64,000 nt of DNA, taken from positions 90,047,501-90,111,500 of the forward strand of contig CM027379.1 of NCBI GenBank assembly GCA_015680905.1, read 5' to 3'. Made by a program: the position numbers and the translations under genes. Below the pieces are notes generated by a model that saw only the letters and a list, made by a program, of their open reading frames with translations, was not told the DNA's origin and ran no database searches. The DNA is from Coptis chinensis. Lineage: Eukaryota; Streptophyta; Magnoliopsida; Ranunculales; Ranunculaceae. Within the stretch, counting starts at the first letter, position 1; the number at the start of each line of letters is the position of its first letter. Shown piece by piece: positions 43,046 through 55,250 of the stretch.

Positions 43046-45006
43046 TATTTTGCTTGTCTTCAAGCAAAGATAAGAGAGAAAAAGTAAGATCACAAATGTG
43101 TAATTTATTATCCAAATCTCAGCTTCGTGGAGTGCGATTGTATTGACCATAGGCAACAAGGCCTTAAACAACTAGGAATTCCCTAATAGATGAGCTCAAG
43201 CCTCGTGAGAGTTTTCTAGAGAAGGTACTCACAAACTTCTTCTATCTAGTACAAAGGGTCTTGTCTCCTTATTTATTTTCAGAAGTTTATACATATCATT
43301 AGCGGGGAATAAGGACAAACTCCTTTGAACTTAGGATAACATATGTACAGTAATTAAATTATCTAAAAATAAATGCGCAAACATGAGCAATGAAATACAA
43401 AAGCAGAGTCGTTTTTGAAACTTTTAGAGAGCGTCTTTAAGGTGGGTTCTCACAGGGATGTGTTAAAACATAAACTCTCTGATAGATTCACTCAAGTTTT
43501 GTTCTCTCAAATGCAGTGGGAATTTATATTTTTCATATACACGATTGATCACAATTGCCACTTACTATCATATCAACCTACTCATACTCGAGCTAGAGGT
43601 CTTTTATTAGGAATCACGGGGCTAAGGTGATGGTTTAGAAAGAAAAATGAAGGGAAAACAAAATTTGATAAATTGAGAAATCGGGTCTTCATGATACTTG
43701 TAACTAGATAAGAACCTTGTTTTGTTCTTTGTTTTCGAATTGTGATTAATTCTTTAGTCCTTTGGCTTTGTGACTCCATATGATCTTGATTTTTGGGAGT
43801 TCTAACTTTGATTTTGTTTATTTTGATATAGACTCCTTTTGGGTGTTTATTTTGATTTTGATTTTAAACTTTTGGGAGATTTGATTTTTGACTCCTTTGA
43901 TTTTTTTGGAGTTTTAGTTTTTGAGGGGTTGTTATTTTCTTTTGAAACAATTAACTGATCTGTTTTTGTACAAGATCTTCTATTATCTTTTTCTGATACT
44001 CATCCTATTCTCAACTTGTCAGCTAGATAAGTTTTTTTTTATTGTGTGTTGTAACGGGTGAGGGATTGATGGTGAATAATAAAAAGGCTTTTAGAAGTTT
44101 TTAAAGGCTAAAAAATGGGTAACTAGAGGAAAAATATCTTTTTGGGGTTTTAACATTTATTTTGCTATATCGATCCAAAAAAGGCCTAAATTCTCTCATA
44201 GGATATGGTGTGGTGATCAAGTAAGTGGACATGTGGTCTTTCTATCTAGACATCTTTTGTGTCATCACTCAATAATCATTCAGATGAGGTTTTTGGCTAG
44301 ATTCTTACAGGATATGAAACTTAATTATTTTAACCTTGGTATCGGAAACTCATTGCTATATATAATCAAATGCTTATGCATGCCATTCATGAAAAGATGC
44401 AAAAACTATTGTACGTATATTAGTCTAAGTTCGAAGAACGAATTTTTACTCTATTGCTATAATGAGACTTCTAAACTATTTATTTATAATAGAAAAATGA
44501 AACAAGCAGACTTTTAGTACTAAACAGAAAAATATTTTTGGTCTTTTCGAAAAAACTTTTTTAAGAAAAAAAGAAATATACTAATATACATAATATAAGA
44601 AATGCCTAGTTTTTGCAAAATATTACTATACCACCCCCAAACAAAAATATGCTTTGTCCTCAAAGTATGAAGAGATAAGGAAATAGATTACCATAGAAAC
44701 ATGAGCAAAAATGGTAGTATACCTATACTCTATTCTTCATGATGAAAATATATCACCCCCAAACAAGTTTGGAGTGTGGGTTGTTGAATATAGAACTAGA
44801 ATTACATGGGTCATCTAAAGAGTAAGTTACACAATTATTCTACTATAAAATATTTTGGTTTTTTGTATTTTTGAAAACATATGTAGTGCAAAAAAGAAAA
44901 TGGAAATTTTGGCATGATGTATTTGTATTATCTTCTACTCATATACTAAATTCCATATAAGAAAAACTAAACATGCAAATAAAATTAAAATTACACTAAG
45001 AGTTAT
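43046..45006 (-). other. 3' untranslated region of element D
   Basis: 43110-43260 matches 59218-59340 of element C in reverse complement (GGGAATTCCTAG, CAATCGCACTC, ACTCTCACGAGGCT). Two further CACCCCCAAAC tracts at 44631 and 44753, one beside TTTGTCCTCAAAGTATG, match the additional GGGGGTGG tracts of element C. No protein motif. Confidence 0.7.
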
Positions 45007-45367
45007 CCTGTCCATTATATAAACTCAACTTATACGAACTCCAAAGAAACTCCACCATGAAAAATAATAAATTAGAAGCTGATTTTTGGTGGAGATGTTA
45101 ATTCCACAATATAGATCGTCCTTAGAAAAAATTAGCACATTTGAAGATATCTAGACATATCAAAATTTGATTACAATGTTATAAAATTATCCAACGGTCT
45201 AGATTTTTCAAATTTCAAAACAACTTTTGACAAGGTTAAACATTTATGTTTGGGTTGATCTTTTGTAGGAAGATTATCTATTATGAGAAGACTATCTTCA
45301 CAAAAAATCAGCCCTCAATTCATCTTATAAATCCACTTTTAGTGGCAGAGTTCATATAACGAGCTCG
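45007..45367. mobile_element. Foldback MITE 3 inside element D
   Basis: Flanked by the perfect 9-mer AAGAGTTAT (44998-45006, 45368-45376). Imperfect inverted arms: ACTTATACGAACTCC...GAAGCTGATTTTTGGTGGAGAT on the left against the complement of ATCTTCACAAAAAATCAGCC...GAGTTCATATAACGAG on the right. No coding. The layout resembles 8545-8850 and 8889-9265. Confidence 0.7.
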
Positions 45368-45419
45368 AAGAGTTATGTGCATGTACATAAAAAGTAAAAA
45401 AACATTTATCTATACAGAC

Positions 45420-47413
45420 TCTAAGGGAGCTACCTAGTCAGAATCCGTGTGTGATATCTATCGTCGAAGTTGTCTCGAGCTACCCTCTCCTGCTGCCTCT
45501 TGTCTGACTCTCTGAGCTCTGGACTCAGGAATGATCGCATCTCGTAACTCTTTAAGAGTTCGAGTTACGCGATCCTGAAAAGCGACCTAGTCCTATCTGG
45601 AAGCGTGCTGCTTATCCTGCATGTTAAGGACTTGATGGTGCAGGCATTGCTGACCCTCATACATAAATTCAATCATATCGAGGGGGCCTGTAAATTGAGA
45701 AATCGCTCCAGGAGCGAAGTAGTTGACCGGAGGTGGTAGCGGGAGATCTTCTGTAGCATGCTCTACGACATGCACTTCTTATGGCGACTAGTTGAGCGCC
45801 ACACAGCGACGGTATATAGGTGTGACTACCATGTAGTCTGTAGGTACTGTTGCTCCCCAATCAAGCATAATCTTAGTGACAAAGGTGGGCAGGGGAGCAG
45901 TACTTCGCCTGAACTGTGTGAGCTAGTCGCAAAGAAAAGTAACAATACATAACCCATTGTTTCAGGTCTGTAAGATCTAAAGAATGTGGATAATCGACTT
46001 ACCTATATCAGAAGGTTTCGTCGTTTCCACCAAGTTGTGGGCTATCCACGTTATTATATCCAGCTAGTTCTTCCTCAAAGAGCTCTGTTTTGCACATGTA
46101 GAACTACTGGAGTAGTTTCCCTCGCTAACCGTTTAAGATCAAAAACTGAACTGTGGAACTCCTAACTCTCCGGAATCTCGTGCCTTGCAGGAATACCCAA
46201 GACCCTTCCAACAACTGCTTTGTTAAACTCAAACATCTCTTCGCCAACCGTAACAACCGCGCTACCCTTGTTATAGCGAGCTAAGCCGCAATAGAAGGTT
46301 TGAACGAGAGGCGGAGTACCTGAGCTGTAGAGTTGAGCATCAGAGGTTTCCAACCTCTCCTTAGAATCTGTGCCTTGTAGAACACATCATAAACCCCCAA
46401 ATCGAAGAGAGAGGAAAAGTCTATCTCGGGGTACTATGGTTCGATTGGCTGGCATGAGTGGAGGTTTGGTAAAATTGAAGGTTGATTATAGGTTGGGTGA
46501 AGGTTTTGTGCAAAGTGACAGAAGGATTTTTAATTTGGTAGAGTTCGAGGGGCGGGCGTGGGTTTAACTAGTGCGGGCGCGCCTGGTTTGTGATTTTTAG
46601 ATATGATTTTCGGGGATAGAGAGAGATGTGGGTTGGGCGGACATGTGGGTGGTTTATAAATCCATGTACGTCCATTAACGTAAATTGTTTCCTGTCTCGT
46701 AACTCGTACAACTCCACTTTGTTATCGGTCGGAATTGGACAAACGAGCTGTCTAAATGACCAAGGCAAAATATTCTATCCAACGGTATATCACATGCTTC
46801 TATCCAAGGTTGTATGACATAAAGGATGATGGAGAACACCTTGAGGTGCGTAGATGACATAGGTTTAAACACGATGGAGCTCTAAAGAAATAGAGTGTGT
46901 CAAACTTTGAAAGCAAGCATGTACAAATGGCATGATCAGTCAAAGAATGTTACGAAAGCAAAGGAGGGAAGATCCTTATTTTGTATTTATAAACTTGAAA
47001 ATAAAGATTAATAATTTTTGAAAATTTTAAAAAATGTGGGTTGTTTATAGTCAGATTCCCAAGACTTGTTGAAATTTTGAAAACTTGAGTCAATCCCAAC
47101 TAGATGGTTGGATTACTCTTTTAAGCTGCGCGCGGTGTGCCGGTGTATGACACATGAAAACCTTAAAAACGGAATTATCACTTAGGTTGAAGACCGTGGC
47201 AAGTTAGTGTTTGACAATTCGAACACCAGGCCAGCATTCTCTCATAGTGTATCTCTTACATGCATATGAACTTTTACCCAAACCAGGAATTGTTTTTGGT
47301 ATATAGGTCCATATCTTCACTTCCAGCTCTCTAGGAAGTGTTTGGACACGATCATTGAAACTGATCCATCTAGTCTTGCTAGGTGGAGGGGTTTGGTTAT
47401 GAACATAAGACAT
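45420..47413 (-). pseudogene. Env-like region of element D
   Basis: On the minus strand, pieces in several frames: MSYVHNQTPPPSKTRWISF (47413), a middle part with MDVHGFINHPH, then a 63-codon piece (46353-46162) with PPLVQTFYCGLARY, VVTVGEEMFEFNKAVV and GRVLGIPARHE. PTFVTKIMLDWGATVP and LHHQVLNMQDKQH follow near 45600-45900. The LV..FY...V.V....F.....R.LG.P pattern is like the protein encoded after pol in Athila elements (annotated elsewhere as env-like or putative plant transposon protein). Its function in plants is not established. It contains frameshifts and stops. Confidence 0.5.
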
Positions 47414-48399
47414 TTTTGAAAATTGGGAGAATTTTTTAAAAGAGTTTGAGAAGGGGAAAGTTTTGAAGATTTAAAAAGAAGGGGGGATATTTTTGAAAAT
47501 TTGTACAAGTTCGAGTCTTTTAACGTTAGATTTTAGAGACAAATATAGAGAGGTGGACAAAAGATATAATCAAACAGAGAATAATATCACTTTATGTAAC
47601 ACTATTTGTTTAATTCGCATTTAAGGATGCCTCATTTTGTTTGTTTGGTTGTTTTGACAAGAAGATAAAATTATACATTGATCTAGTATCATTTTGGTTA
47701 CTCCGGGACATATAATTTTCATTTTTATATCCTCAAGTTTTGAAAACTATGTAGAGATGTTATGAAGATACTCGTACCCAAAAAAAGTGATTCTTAACTC
47801 TAAATTTTGAAAACAAACCAAAGTAGGTGATCTTAGGCAACTTTAGTGTTGACTCTGAGGCGAACCCAATCCAGACAGACATAGTTTCACTTACGCGAGT
47901 TGGGGGATTTACTGCGCAAGACATAAAATGTCCTGATCCGTGCAAATATTGTGGTGATATAGGTGACACTTAATAAGCAAAACTGATCTCAAACCGCCCC
48001 TAGATTGCGTCTTTATAGGGGTTGGTCTGTGTAGATTCCATTGCCCATTTTGTTTATTTTTTTTTGGAAAAATCACATAACTATTGATGTATCGAGAATC
48101 TTGCATTAAGAGAACGGGGAAAACCAACTATTTTGAAAAAGAAATGTAAAATAAAAAAAATAAAAAAAAAGAAAAAGAAAATTGTATACTCGCTCCATAG
48201 GATCATACTTACTCAAACGATGAGTAAAAAATGCTTTACAAAGATATGCGAGATATACGTGGACTAAGGCTCTAGCACTTACAACCACACACTCCAAGTG
48301 GAGGGTCCGGTTACCTTAATGATGTATTATTCCTTTGAATAAAAAGATGGAATGGAAAAGAAAGGAAAAGAATACATCATGGAAAAGAGGATTTAATCC
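47414..48399 (-). other. Unassigned interior of element D
   Basis: Lies between gag and the env-like region, where protease, reverse transcriptase and integrase would be expected. Short open frames only; no YVDD, DTG/DLG or integrase motif seen on either strand. Probably the site of a large pol deletion. Confidence 0.55.
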
Positions 48400-49821
48400 T
48401 CATAAACATGATCTTGGAGAAGGGTTTCTTCTACATCCGTAGATCGTAACTCACGAAAGTGCTTTAAAAGCTCCAACTCCTGTAACATCACTTGTTGCTT
48501 CATAGGCTGTGTTTGGTTATTTAGGATTTGGAATTGCTTGGCAAGGGAACACACCTTTATGGGTTTTTTCTTGAGCTAATAGGTTTAGAGATTATTGCAT
48601 GGATGCTAGGATTTGAGTTTGTTGTTGCATCACAGTTAGCATTATCTCGGATAGTTTATCGGATTGAACATTAGTGAATGGTGTAACTGGAATTAGGTCT
48701 CTTTGGTTGTTGATTAGTGGATTTTGGTAGTTTTAGCTAAAATGGGATGGAACCAATGCTTTGTTCTGATTGTTATAGGTACCTTGTCATTGTCTAAAAG
48801 TATTTGGTGGTTTGACGTGATTGGTAAACCTTAGAGGTGGTTGGTTTTGTGGATGAGTACTCCATGTGAAATTTGGGTGTTGCCTCCATTGTGCATTTGG
48901 TAAATTAAAAGTACAAACTTTTTATGGTTGAAGTAATGATATGTTGTTAAGCAAGGGACAATTGGTATCTAAATGATTTAAGCTGAGACAGAAATTGCAT
49001 GGTCAGGTATTTATGTTAATGACAAGATGAAGAGTTTGGTCCTTTTGTTTGTTTGTGAGGGCATCTATCTTTCTTGTGAGGGATGCAATTAATGTTTTGA
49101 TTTCCGGATCGGATTTCACCTCAAAAATACCACTGGCCTTAGATGTACTGGGTTGGGTTGTTCTGGAATTGTTTATGTCGCCCCAATGAGTACTCTTTTC
49201 AGCATGGTTTTCAAGAAAGGTTAAAGCTTTGATTGCACTTCTATCAAAAAAATTTCCATTACTCATGATGTCGAGGGCTACTTTGTGTTCTTGGAGAAGA
49301 CGTCTGATGAAACATTGGACAAGAGTAAATTTTTCTACTTTATGGTGAGGACATGAATGGAGTAGGTTAGAGAATCTATCCCATGCTTCGGAGAATATCT
49401 CACTCAAACTCTGTCTGAATAACTATATCTTGCTTCTTATCTTTTCTGTTTTCTTCGGTGGAAACTACCTCTTCATGAAAGAGAAAAGAACATTTTCCGA
49501 TGTATCGAAAGAATTGGGCTTCTGAGAAAAAAACCATGCTTGACTTTTACTAGCTAGAGTGAAAAGAAACACTTGTAGCTTCACTTGATCATTGGTGATG
49601 CCTAGATGGTGGAAAATATTGCATACTTCATGTATCCGACATAGGTGTTCGTATGATAACTCGTGTTCAAACATGTGGAAGATAGGTAGAAGATTGAATA
49701 CGTTTGGTGGGATGCAAAAATTGCTCGATAGTGGTGTGAGTCGTATACAAAATGGAGGTCCATATTGTAATAGTGTGTAGAAGTTTGAGAGAGGCTCTTC
49801 AGCTTGCACGACTTTGTCAAC
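48400..49821 (-). pseudogene. gag remnant of element D
   Basis: From 49809 leftward: a 114-codon piece with FNLLPIFHMFEHELSYEHL, HHLGITNDQVKLQVFLFTL and SKSQAWFF. After a frameshift a 134-codon piece (49407-49003) carries FSEAWDRFSNLLHSCPHH, QCFIRRLLQEHK and ALTFLENHAEKSTHW, followed by DPEIKTLIASLTRKIDAL. These follow the Athila gag layout. The Q/N/P-rich tail region extends to about 48400 with stops. The N-terminus is cut off by element B at 49822. Confidence 0.85.
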
Positions 49822-51379
49822 TGATAAGTGCTCAAAAAGTGTATTTTAACCCTTGATTATACCTCTTGTTTAGCCATCTTAGTGGACTAATAGTGCTTGT
49901 AAGTTATATTTTATGATTCTACAGGTGAAAAAGAGAGTTTTGTAAAATATTAGAGAAAAAGGGGTAAAACGGAGCAATTCGGAGCATTATGGATCACATG
50001 GGAAACCCGTGGACAATCATGGAAAAGGCCAAGGAATTGAAGCTATGAAAGATGCGACTTGGACCTATTTTAAAGCCTATTTGGACGGCCAAGGCGAAAA
50101 GATTCGTTGCTTGGCCCAAAGCCCACAAAAGAGGAAAGAAGGATGGAGCAAAAGAGAAAAATAGATTCTCGCGTCTGGGACGCAAGGATCGTGCGTCCAG
50201 ACGCATGAACCGACACTGTAGCCACTTCTTTCACAGTTTTGGAAACGAAGTTGGACTCTCAAAGAAGTTGATTTGTATTAGGAAACAAACCACGATTTGG
50301 GATGCTTCTAGAACTCATTGTAACCCTTATAAATAGAGGACCTAAGTGCCTCATGAAACTTGCCAATTCACTTACATTCTTGTCTCCAGAACTTGAGGCA
50401 GAGAGAGATTAATAATAAAAGATTTAGTTTTAACTAGTCGAGTCTTAATAAATTAGTCTTTCTAGTCTTATATTCTTCAACTCTTCTTTTTCTCGTTCTT
50501 CGTGTTCTTCCTTCTTTATGGAAGACTAATCTTCTTCTTCAAGGGAGAAGTCGGTGCTTAGGGTTCATTGATTCTTCTGGTTCATAGTATTCTCCAATCA
50601 GGTTAGTTCTTTATGTTTTTAGTTATTAGTTCCATTGCCCAGACCAAGGGATGGAAGTATAGATTAAGGTTTTTATTTATTGCAATCGAATATCATGCTA
50701 GTTTATGGTTTTATTTATTGCAATTGAATATTTGCTAGTGACATGCTTTTATTTATTGCAATTGAATATAATGCTAGAATAGGGGTTCATTTATTGTAAT
50801 TGAATATTATACTATTATTCTCTAACTTTTTTTCTAGTTGTGTAGTGTTTTAGAGTAAAGAAAGTATTTCTTGTGTTTGCCTTAGATGGTGATTCATTGA
50901 ATAGTTGTCCAAGCTCACATAAAAGGAAAGAAGATATTAATAGCATAAACATAGGAACAACCTTAAGTAGAGTTATTCGTTAACAATGTTTCGTCCAAGA
51001 GGGCATCGACACTCACTCGATTGCCTAATTGTAGTCTACTTGTGAGAACAACCTGAAGGAAAAGGTCACAGATCAAAGGTATCGGTGGATTCTAATCTCT
51101 TGAATTCCCTCTCCTATAAATTCTTAATAGTTTATTTAGTTTAGTTTAGTTTAGCATTAGAATCTACAATATCTATAATCATAGTTTTTAATCCCTCAAA
51201 CCCCCTTTCCAGTCCGGTCTTTCACATAACATACACTTAAAAATGGAACGATATCCTACTCATCCTTTACTCATTGAGGGATAATTAGATTTTGATACGC
51301 TTCTGTTTTGTTCAACAACCATCATCCATATACCATCTCTTACACAAAAAGGAGTCATACACAAAAAGAGCGTGTGTCA
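49822..51379 (+). repeat. 5' LTR of element B
   Basis: TGATAAGTGCTC...GCGTGTGTCA, followed by AA and the primer site. TATA-like CCTTATAAATAGAGG near 50323. Contains a 38-bp repeat (50671-50815). Confidence 0.8.
50671..50815 (+). repeat. 38-bp tandem repeat in LTR B, four copies
   Basis: TT(T/C)ATTTATTGCAATTGAATAT-type units start at 50671, 50709, 50747 and 50786, spaced 38, 38 and 39 bp. Confidence 0.85.
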
Positions 51380-51381
51380 AA

Positions 51382-51397
51382 TGGCGCTGCTACCGTT
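51382..51397 (+). promoter_or_regulatory. Primer-binding site of element B
   Basis: TGGCGCTGCTACCGTT, close to the TGGCGCCGCTGCC form in element C and typical of Athila. Confidence 0.75.
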
Positions 51398-51657
51398 TTA
51401 AGTTATTTATGTTTAACATTTTCTTTCAAGATTAGAACTTTGGATCTTGACATAATTTTAGCCACATCATCCATCCTTTGGAGAAAGAGAGAAGCTTGAA
51501 GGACATCTCGAAGTCAAGTTCTACCATCCAGGTTAATCGAATCTTCATTCTTTTTATTTCATTCTTAATATAGTTGCATCGTAGTTTAGTTTTATTGCTT
51601 TCTAGTATAATTGCATTTAGGATCTTTTCAACAATTAAAGTTGCAAGCCAACACAGT

Positions 51658-53141
51658 TGATAAGAGCCCAAAACTGTAGTTTTAACCCCTTAACAATAGT
51701 ACTTTTAGACCTAATTATGTGAATAATAAGTAAGAGTTAATACTGATTACATGTTTTTATGCATTTCAGGCTTCAAAGTCCATTATGTGCATAAATGTGC
51801 CACTTTAGCGAGATAAAGGAGCAAAGGTCGGTTGCTAAGGAGTTCTGTGATTAAAGACCAATTTTCAAGAAGACAAAGCCTCTGTAAAGCCCGGTCAAAA
51901 GATGGAAAGTCAAAGTCCACGGGGAAAAAAAAATGTACAAAGTTATGAGAACTTCGAAGACCATATCTTTGGACTCAGACCTTGGAATTGGGCCTACCTT
52001 ATGTCAAAACGACCGGCTCGGAAAGAACTTTCCAATGGTTTAAGCCATGACCCAATCAGAGGAGCAAAAGTGGACAAAAAATCTATCGAAGTCAACTGCA
52101 GCTGAAGAGGCCTTTTTGGACTGAAAGAATTGGGTTTTGGGCCTGATTCTCTGGCCCAAAACATGGCTCCAAGCCCATGCACGATTTTTGGATCTGAATG
52201 TATAAAAACCAAAGCTTCACTCTTTGTTAATGGTAGATAGTTAGACCTAGATTAGAAATTAGATTAGTAGCCTCCATTAATTAGTTTTAGATCTTAGTTT
52301 TAGAATTTCATTCCCTGTTTTAGATTAAAACTTTAAATCATTGTTCTTTATTGATTAGATAAATAAAATAGTTATTCTTGTCAATTTCGATTTTTGTCAT
52401 TTACAATTTATTAGATATAATTTCAATTCTTGTTATCATTCAATTCTTAGTTATTAATTAGATTTTGATTATTGTTTAGTTAAATTTCATAAAGTTAGAA
52501 TCTTTGTAATATGTTGTATTCAATTTCAATGGGAAATGATGGTTTGATGAATCAAGGCTAAAACCTCCATTAGAGGGGTTGATGAAGCCTTGATGAAAAC
52601 TTAGTTGTATAAGTGTAGAAGCGTTGTAGAGTCTATTCCATTCTAGAAGGTCATGTTTCGCCATGAGAATGGGTGGACGACCTCACATGCTAGTTATAAT
52701 TGGTAGAAATGCCATGTTAATTAGGGATTAGAACGAGCAATTTTTACTGTAAGAACGTAAGAATTGGATTACAACAGTCTATTCTAGGTGATTAAGTTGG
52801 ATTCGAGGTGGATTCAATTCCCTTCTAATTCTTTATCTAGATTCAAGAACATTAGTATTTCCATATATTTCGTAGTGACATTCAACATATTGCTTTTCAT
52901 ATTGCATCGTAGTATAATTCCCCCTCGTAAAACTCTCATTAGACTTAAGACCGATTAATTATACTAGGAAACATTCCATGCTAGAGAACTAGGAGTGGAA
53001 CGAATTTGTTACTCCACTCTATTTCGATAGAATTGAGAGTAGAAACTTTGATAAATATAGACACGTAGAAAGTTTTAGTTTACTTATGTTTTGAGTTCAT
53101 TGTTCATTTCGTAGGTAAACTATTCAATTTTATGTTTATCA
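51658..53141 (+). repeat. 5' LTR of element C
   Basis: TGATAAGAGCCC...TGTTTATCA. TATA box TGTATAAAAACC near 52199. Confidence 0.93.
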
Positions 53142-53143
53142 AA

Positions 53144-53158
53144 TGGCGCCGCTGCCAT
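53144..53158 (+). promoter_or_regulatory. Primer-binding site of element C
   Basis: TGGCGCCGCTGCCAT two bases after the LTR, Athila type. Confidence 0.85.
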
Positions 53159-53727
53159 CTTAGTTGCACTTTAGCATTCTTTTCATAGTAGAATTAGTCA
53201 TTTTTAAGTCCCATTAAACCCACCCACCCTTGTTTGATTCATACTGTGGTTATCCGTTTCAGCTTTGAAAAATTCCGTGACAAAATTACACCGAAGCGAC
53301 CAAGGCTTATAAGGAGCTTTTACGCGCCTATAGTCTGGTACACCGGAGCGACCCGCCCCATACCGAAGCGACCCTAAGTTAAGTTCTTGGAACACTAAGC
53401 GACTTGGAACATGTGGAGCGACCGCCCTTAAACACTGGAATTTCAAGTTCAAAGTTACGCTCTATGTGATGTGGCGCACCAGCGCTCACGGTGATTTTGT
53501 CGGATTTTCACAGGTTTGTTTCGAACTTCGATTTTTTGAAGTTTTTCAGTGTTCTAACTTGTTATTTACACTAAACACGCGTAAACAAGACGCTATTCAT
53601 AAGCGAAGCAAGGACGCAATCAGGTATTCCTTTCTTCCACACCTCGCATCTCCAGTTAGAGGTTTCTACTAGTATATCAGAATTGTTTGGAGTGTTACAT
53701 GTTTAGTTAAGTTCGACTTAGTCTTGC
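53159..53727 (+). other. Leader of element C
   Basis: Non-coding, with repeated GAAGCGACC / GGAGCGACC phrases at 53293-53435 (CCGAAGCGACC, CCGGAGCGACC, CTAAGCGACT, TGGAGCGACC). It lies between the primer site and the first gag-like ATG. Confidence 0.6.
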
Positions 53728-55250
53728 ATGAGATTAAGGTCTGGTCGAAGAAAAACAACTAACGTAATTACACGGCAACGTCAACAAACAAGTCTATCTA
53801 GTTTCCCACCCACTACACCTCTAGCTACTATTTCACACACACCACCACCTATTATTATGGTGAAGAAAAGAGACTCTCTCTCGGACTTTTATAAAGCCTT
53901 GGCGATAGCCCTAAATCTTGCATCGTTCTAGTAGACCCGGGGGATTTCCAGATCCCCAAATATATTTAATTTGTTACCCGCTTTTCATGGTTTAGACCAT
54001 GAAAAACCTTATCAAAGATGTGTGTAGGATTGAACAAGTCCTTACAACATTCCACCATCCTACGGTTGGTGCGGAACAAATTAAATTGAGGGTATTCCCT
54101 TTCACCTTTAGCGATAAAAGGTCTTGGTTAACTCCCCTCGCGCCTAATTTCGTGGACTCGTGGGCCAAACTTGTTCAATTTGTTTATGGAACATTTTACC
54201 CACCCCTAAAGGCGGATGAAATTCTTTCCAAGATTCACTTCTTTCGGCGGAATCCTCATGAATCATTTTGGAGGCTTGGAATCGTTTCACCGATCTCCTT
54301 ATAGAGTGTCCACACCATCACCTAGCAAAAAGACACGTTAGTTCGTGCCTTTTTCAAAGGACTTCTACACCACCATAAAGAAGTCCTAGACATAATGAAT
54401 GGGGTAGTTTCCTAAGTAAAGGAGCCTCGAGGCATATAAAATTTTAGAAGATCAAACTAAACGTAATAACAATTGGGGGTAATGATGATATCCCCGCGGC
54501 GCTAGTTCTTCTTCAACAATAAAAGGCTACGGTATGTTTGAGGTTAAATCAGATCCTGAGCTTAAAACTCTAATTGAATCCCTCACAAAAAAGGTAGAGC
54601 CCATTTCGTACAACAAAAGCCTATCCCCTCTGTCATGAATGTAAATTCAAATCCATGTAGTTTTCATTTGGAGTCCCGAGCATCCCGACTCCCCGTCGTC
54701 CTATAGCCTATGAACATTCTTGTTCCATTAATAGTGAACCTAACACCCCTTGGAGACAAAATCCCAACTTCGATTGGAGAAATAACCAACAAGTCACACC
54801 TACAGGGTACAATAATCAATATATTAGGCCAATGCACAATTATAACCAAGCTCCACCACAACAAGGACAGGATCAGGGTAATTATAATAATTATAACAAC
54901 CAAGTGCAACCTCGACAAAGTCAAGCACAAGGTCAATGTAGTTATAATAATTATAATGCTAATAGAGGTATCGTTCCGGTAAATAATAACTATCATAATC
55001 CGCCCATAAATAATCAACGCGAGATAGTTCCAGTCACACCACCCGTGACTACTACACCCACACAACCGGATCGTCTTGACACCTTCATACAAGTGAGCCA
55101 ACAACTTTTCCAAACCGGGGCTCAATTTAACCAACACATTCTACAATCCGTTAATAATTTAAACCAACAGGTTGGCCCAAGAGAAAGCTCCAACCAAAGG
55201 CGTGTTTCGCCAAGCGATACCCAACCCTAACCCGAACAAAAACCACGGCC
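53728..55250 (+). pseudogene. gag remnant of element C
   Basis: ATG at 53728 opens MRLRSGRRKTTNV, a typical Athila gag start, 67 codons. After stops, the core continues in other frames: FSWFRP/FHGLDHEKPY (about 53975), QIKLRVFPFTFSDK, SWAKLVQFVY and FYPPLKADEI (53999-54304). A tail with DPELKTLIESLTKKVE near 54555 and a 132-codon N/Q-rich piece (54832-55230) with repeated YNNYNN follow. RGGNTSAETTTV and ELNAITTLRS end it near 55330. It has many frameshifts and no intact knuckle seen. Confidence 0.85.

Larger units (their letters stand above)
42109..49821 (-). mobile_element. Athila-type element D, reversed, cut by element B in gag
   Basis: The minus-strand order is gag (49821 to about 48400), unassigned DNA, an env-like region (47413-45420), 3' untranslated DNA, purine tract (43045-43031) and 3' LTR (43030 to about 42109). 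The end just before the LTR (TTGCTTGAAGACAAGCAAAA) closely matches the same point in element C (59379-59398). No protease, reverse transcriptase or integrase was recognised in between. D's gag is truncated at 49821 by element B, so D's 5' LTR should lie beyond the window. Confidence 0.8.

Noticed and set aside
46370..46567. 65-codon plus-strand open frame
   Set aside because: Opposite strand of the env-like region of element D; no similarity recognised.
51902..52105. 67-91 codon frames at 51902 and again at 59589
   Set aside because: The same sequence in both LTRs of element C; LTR sequence, not a gene.
54664..55137. 157-codon minus-strand open frame rich in Ile/Leu
   Set aside because: Antisense of the N/Q-rich gag tail of element C.
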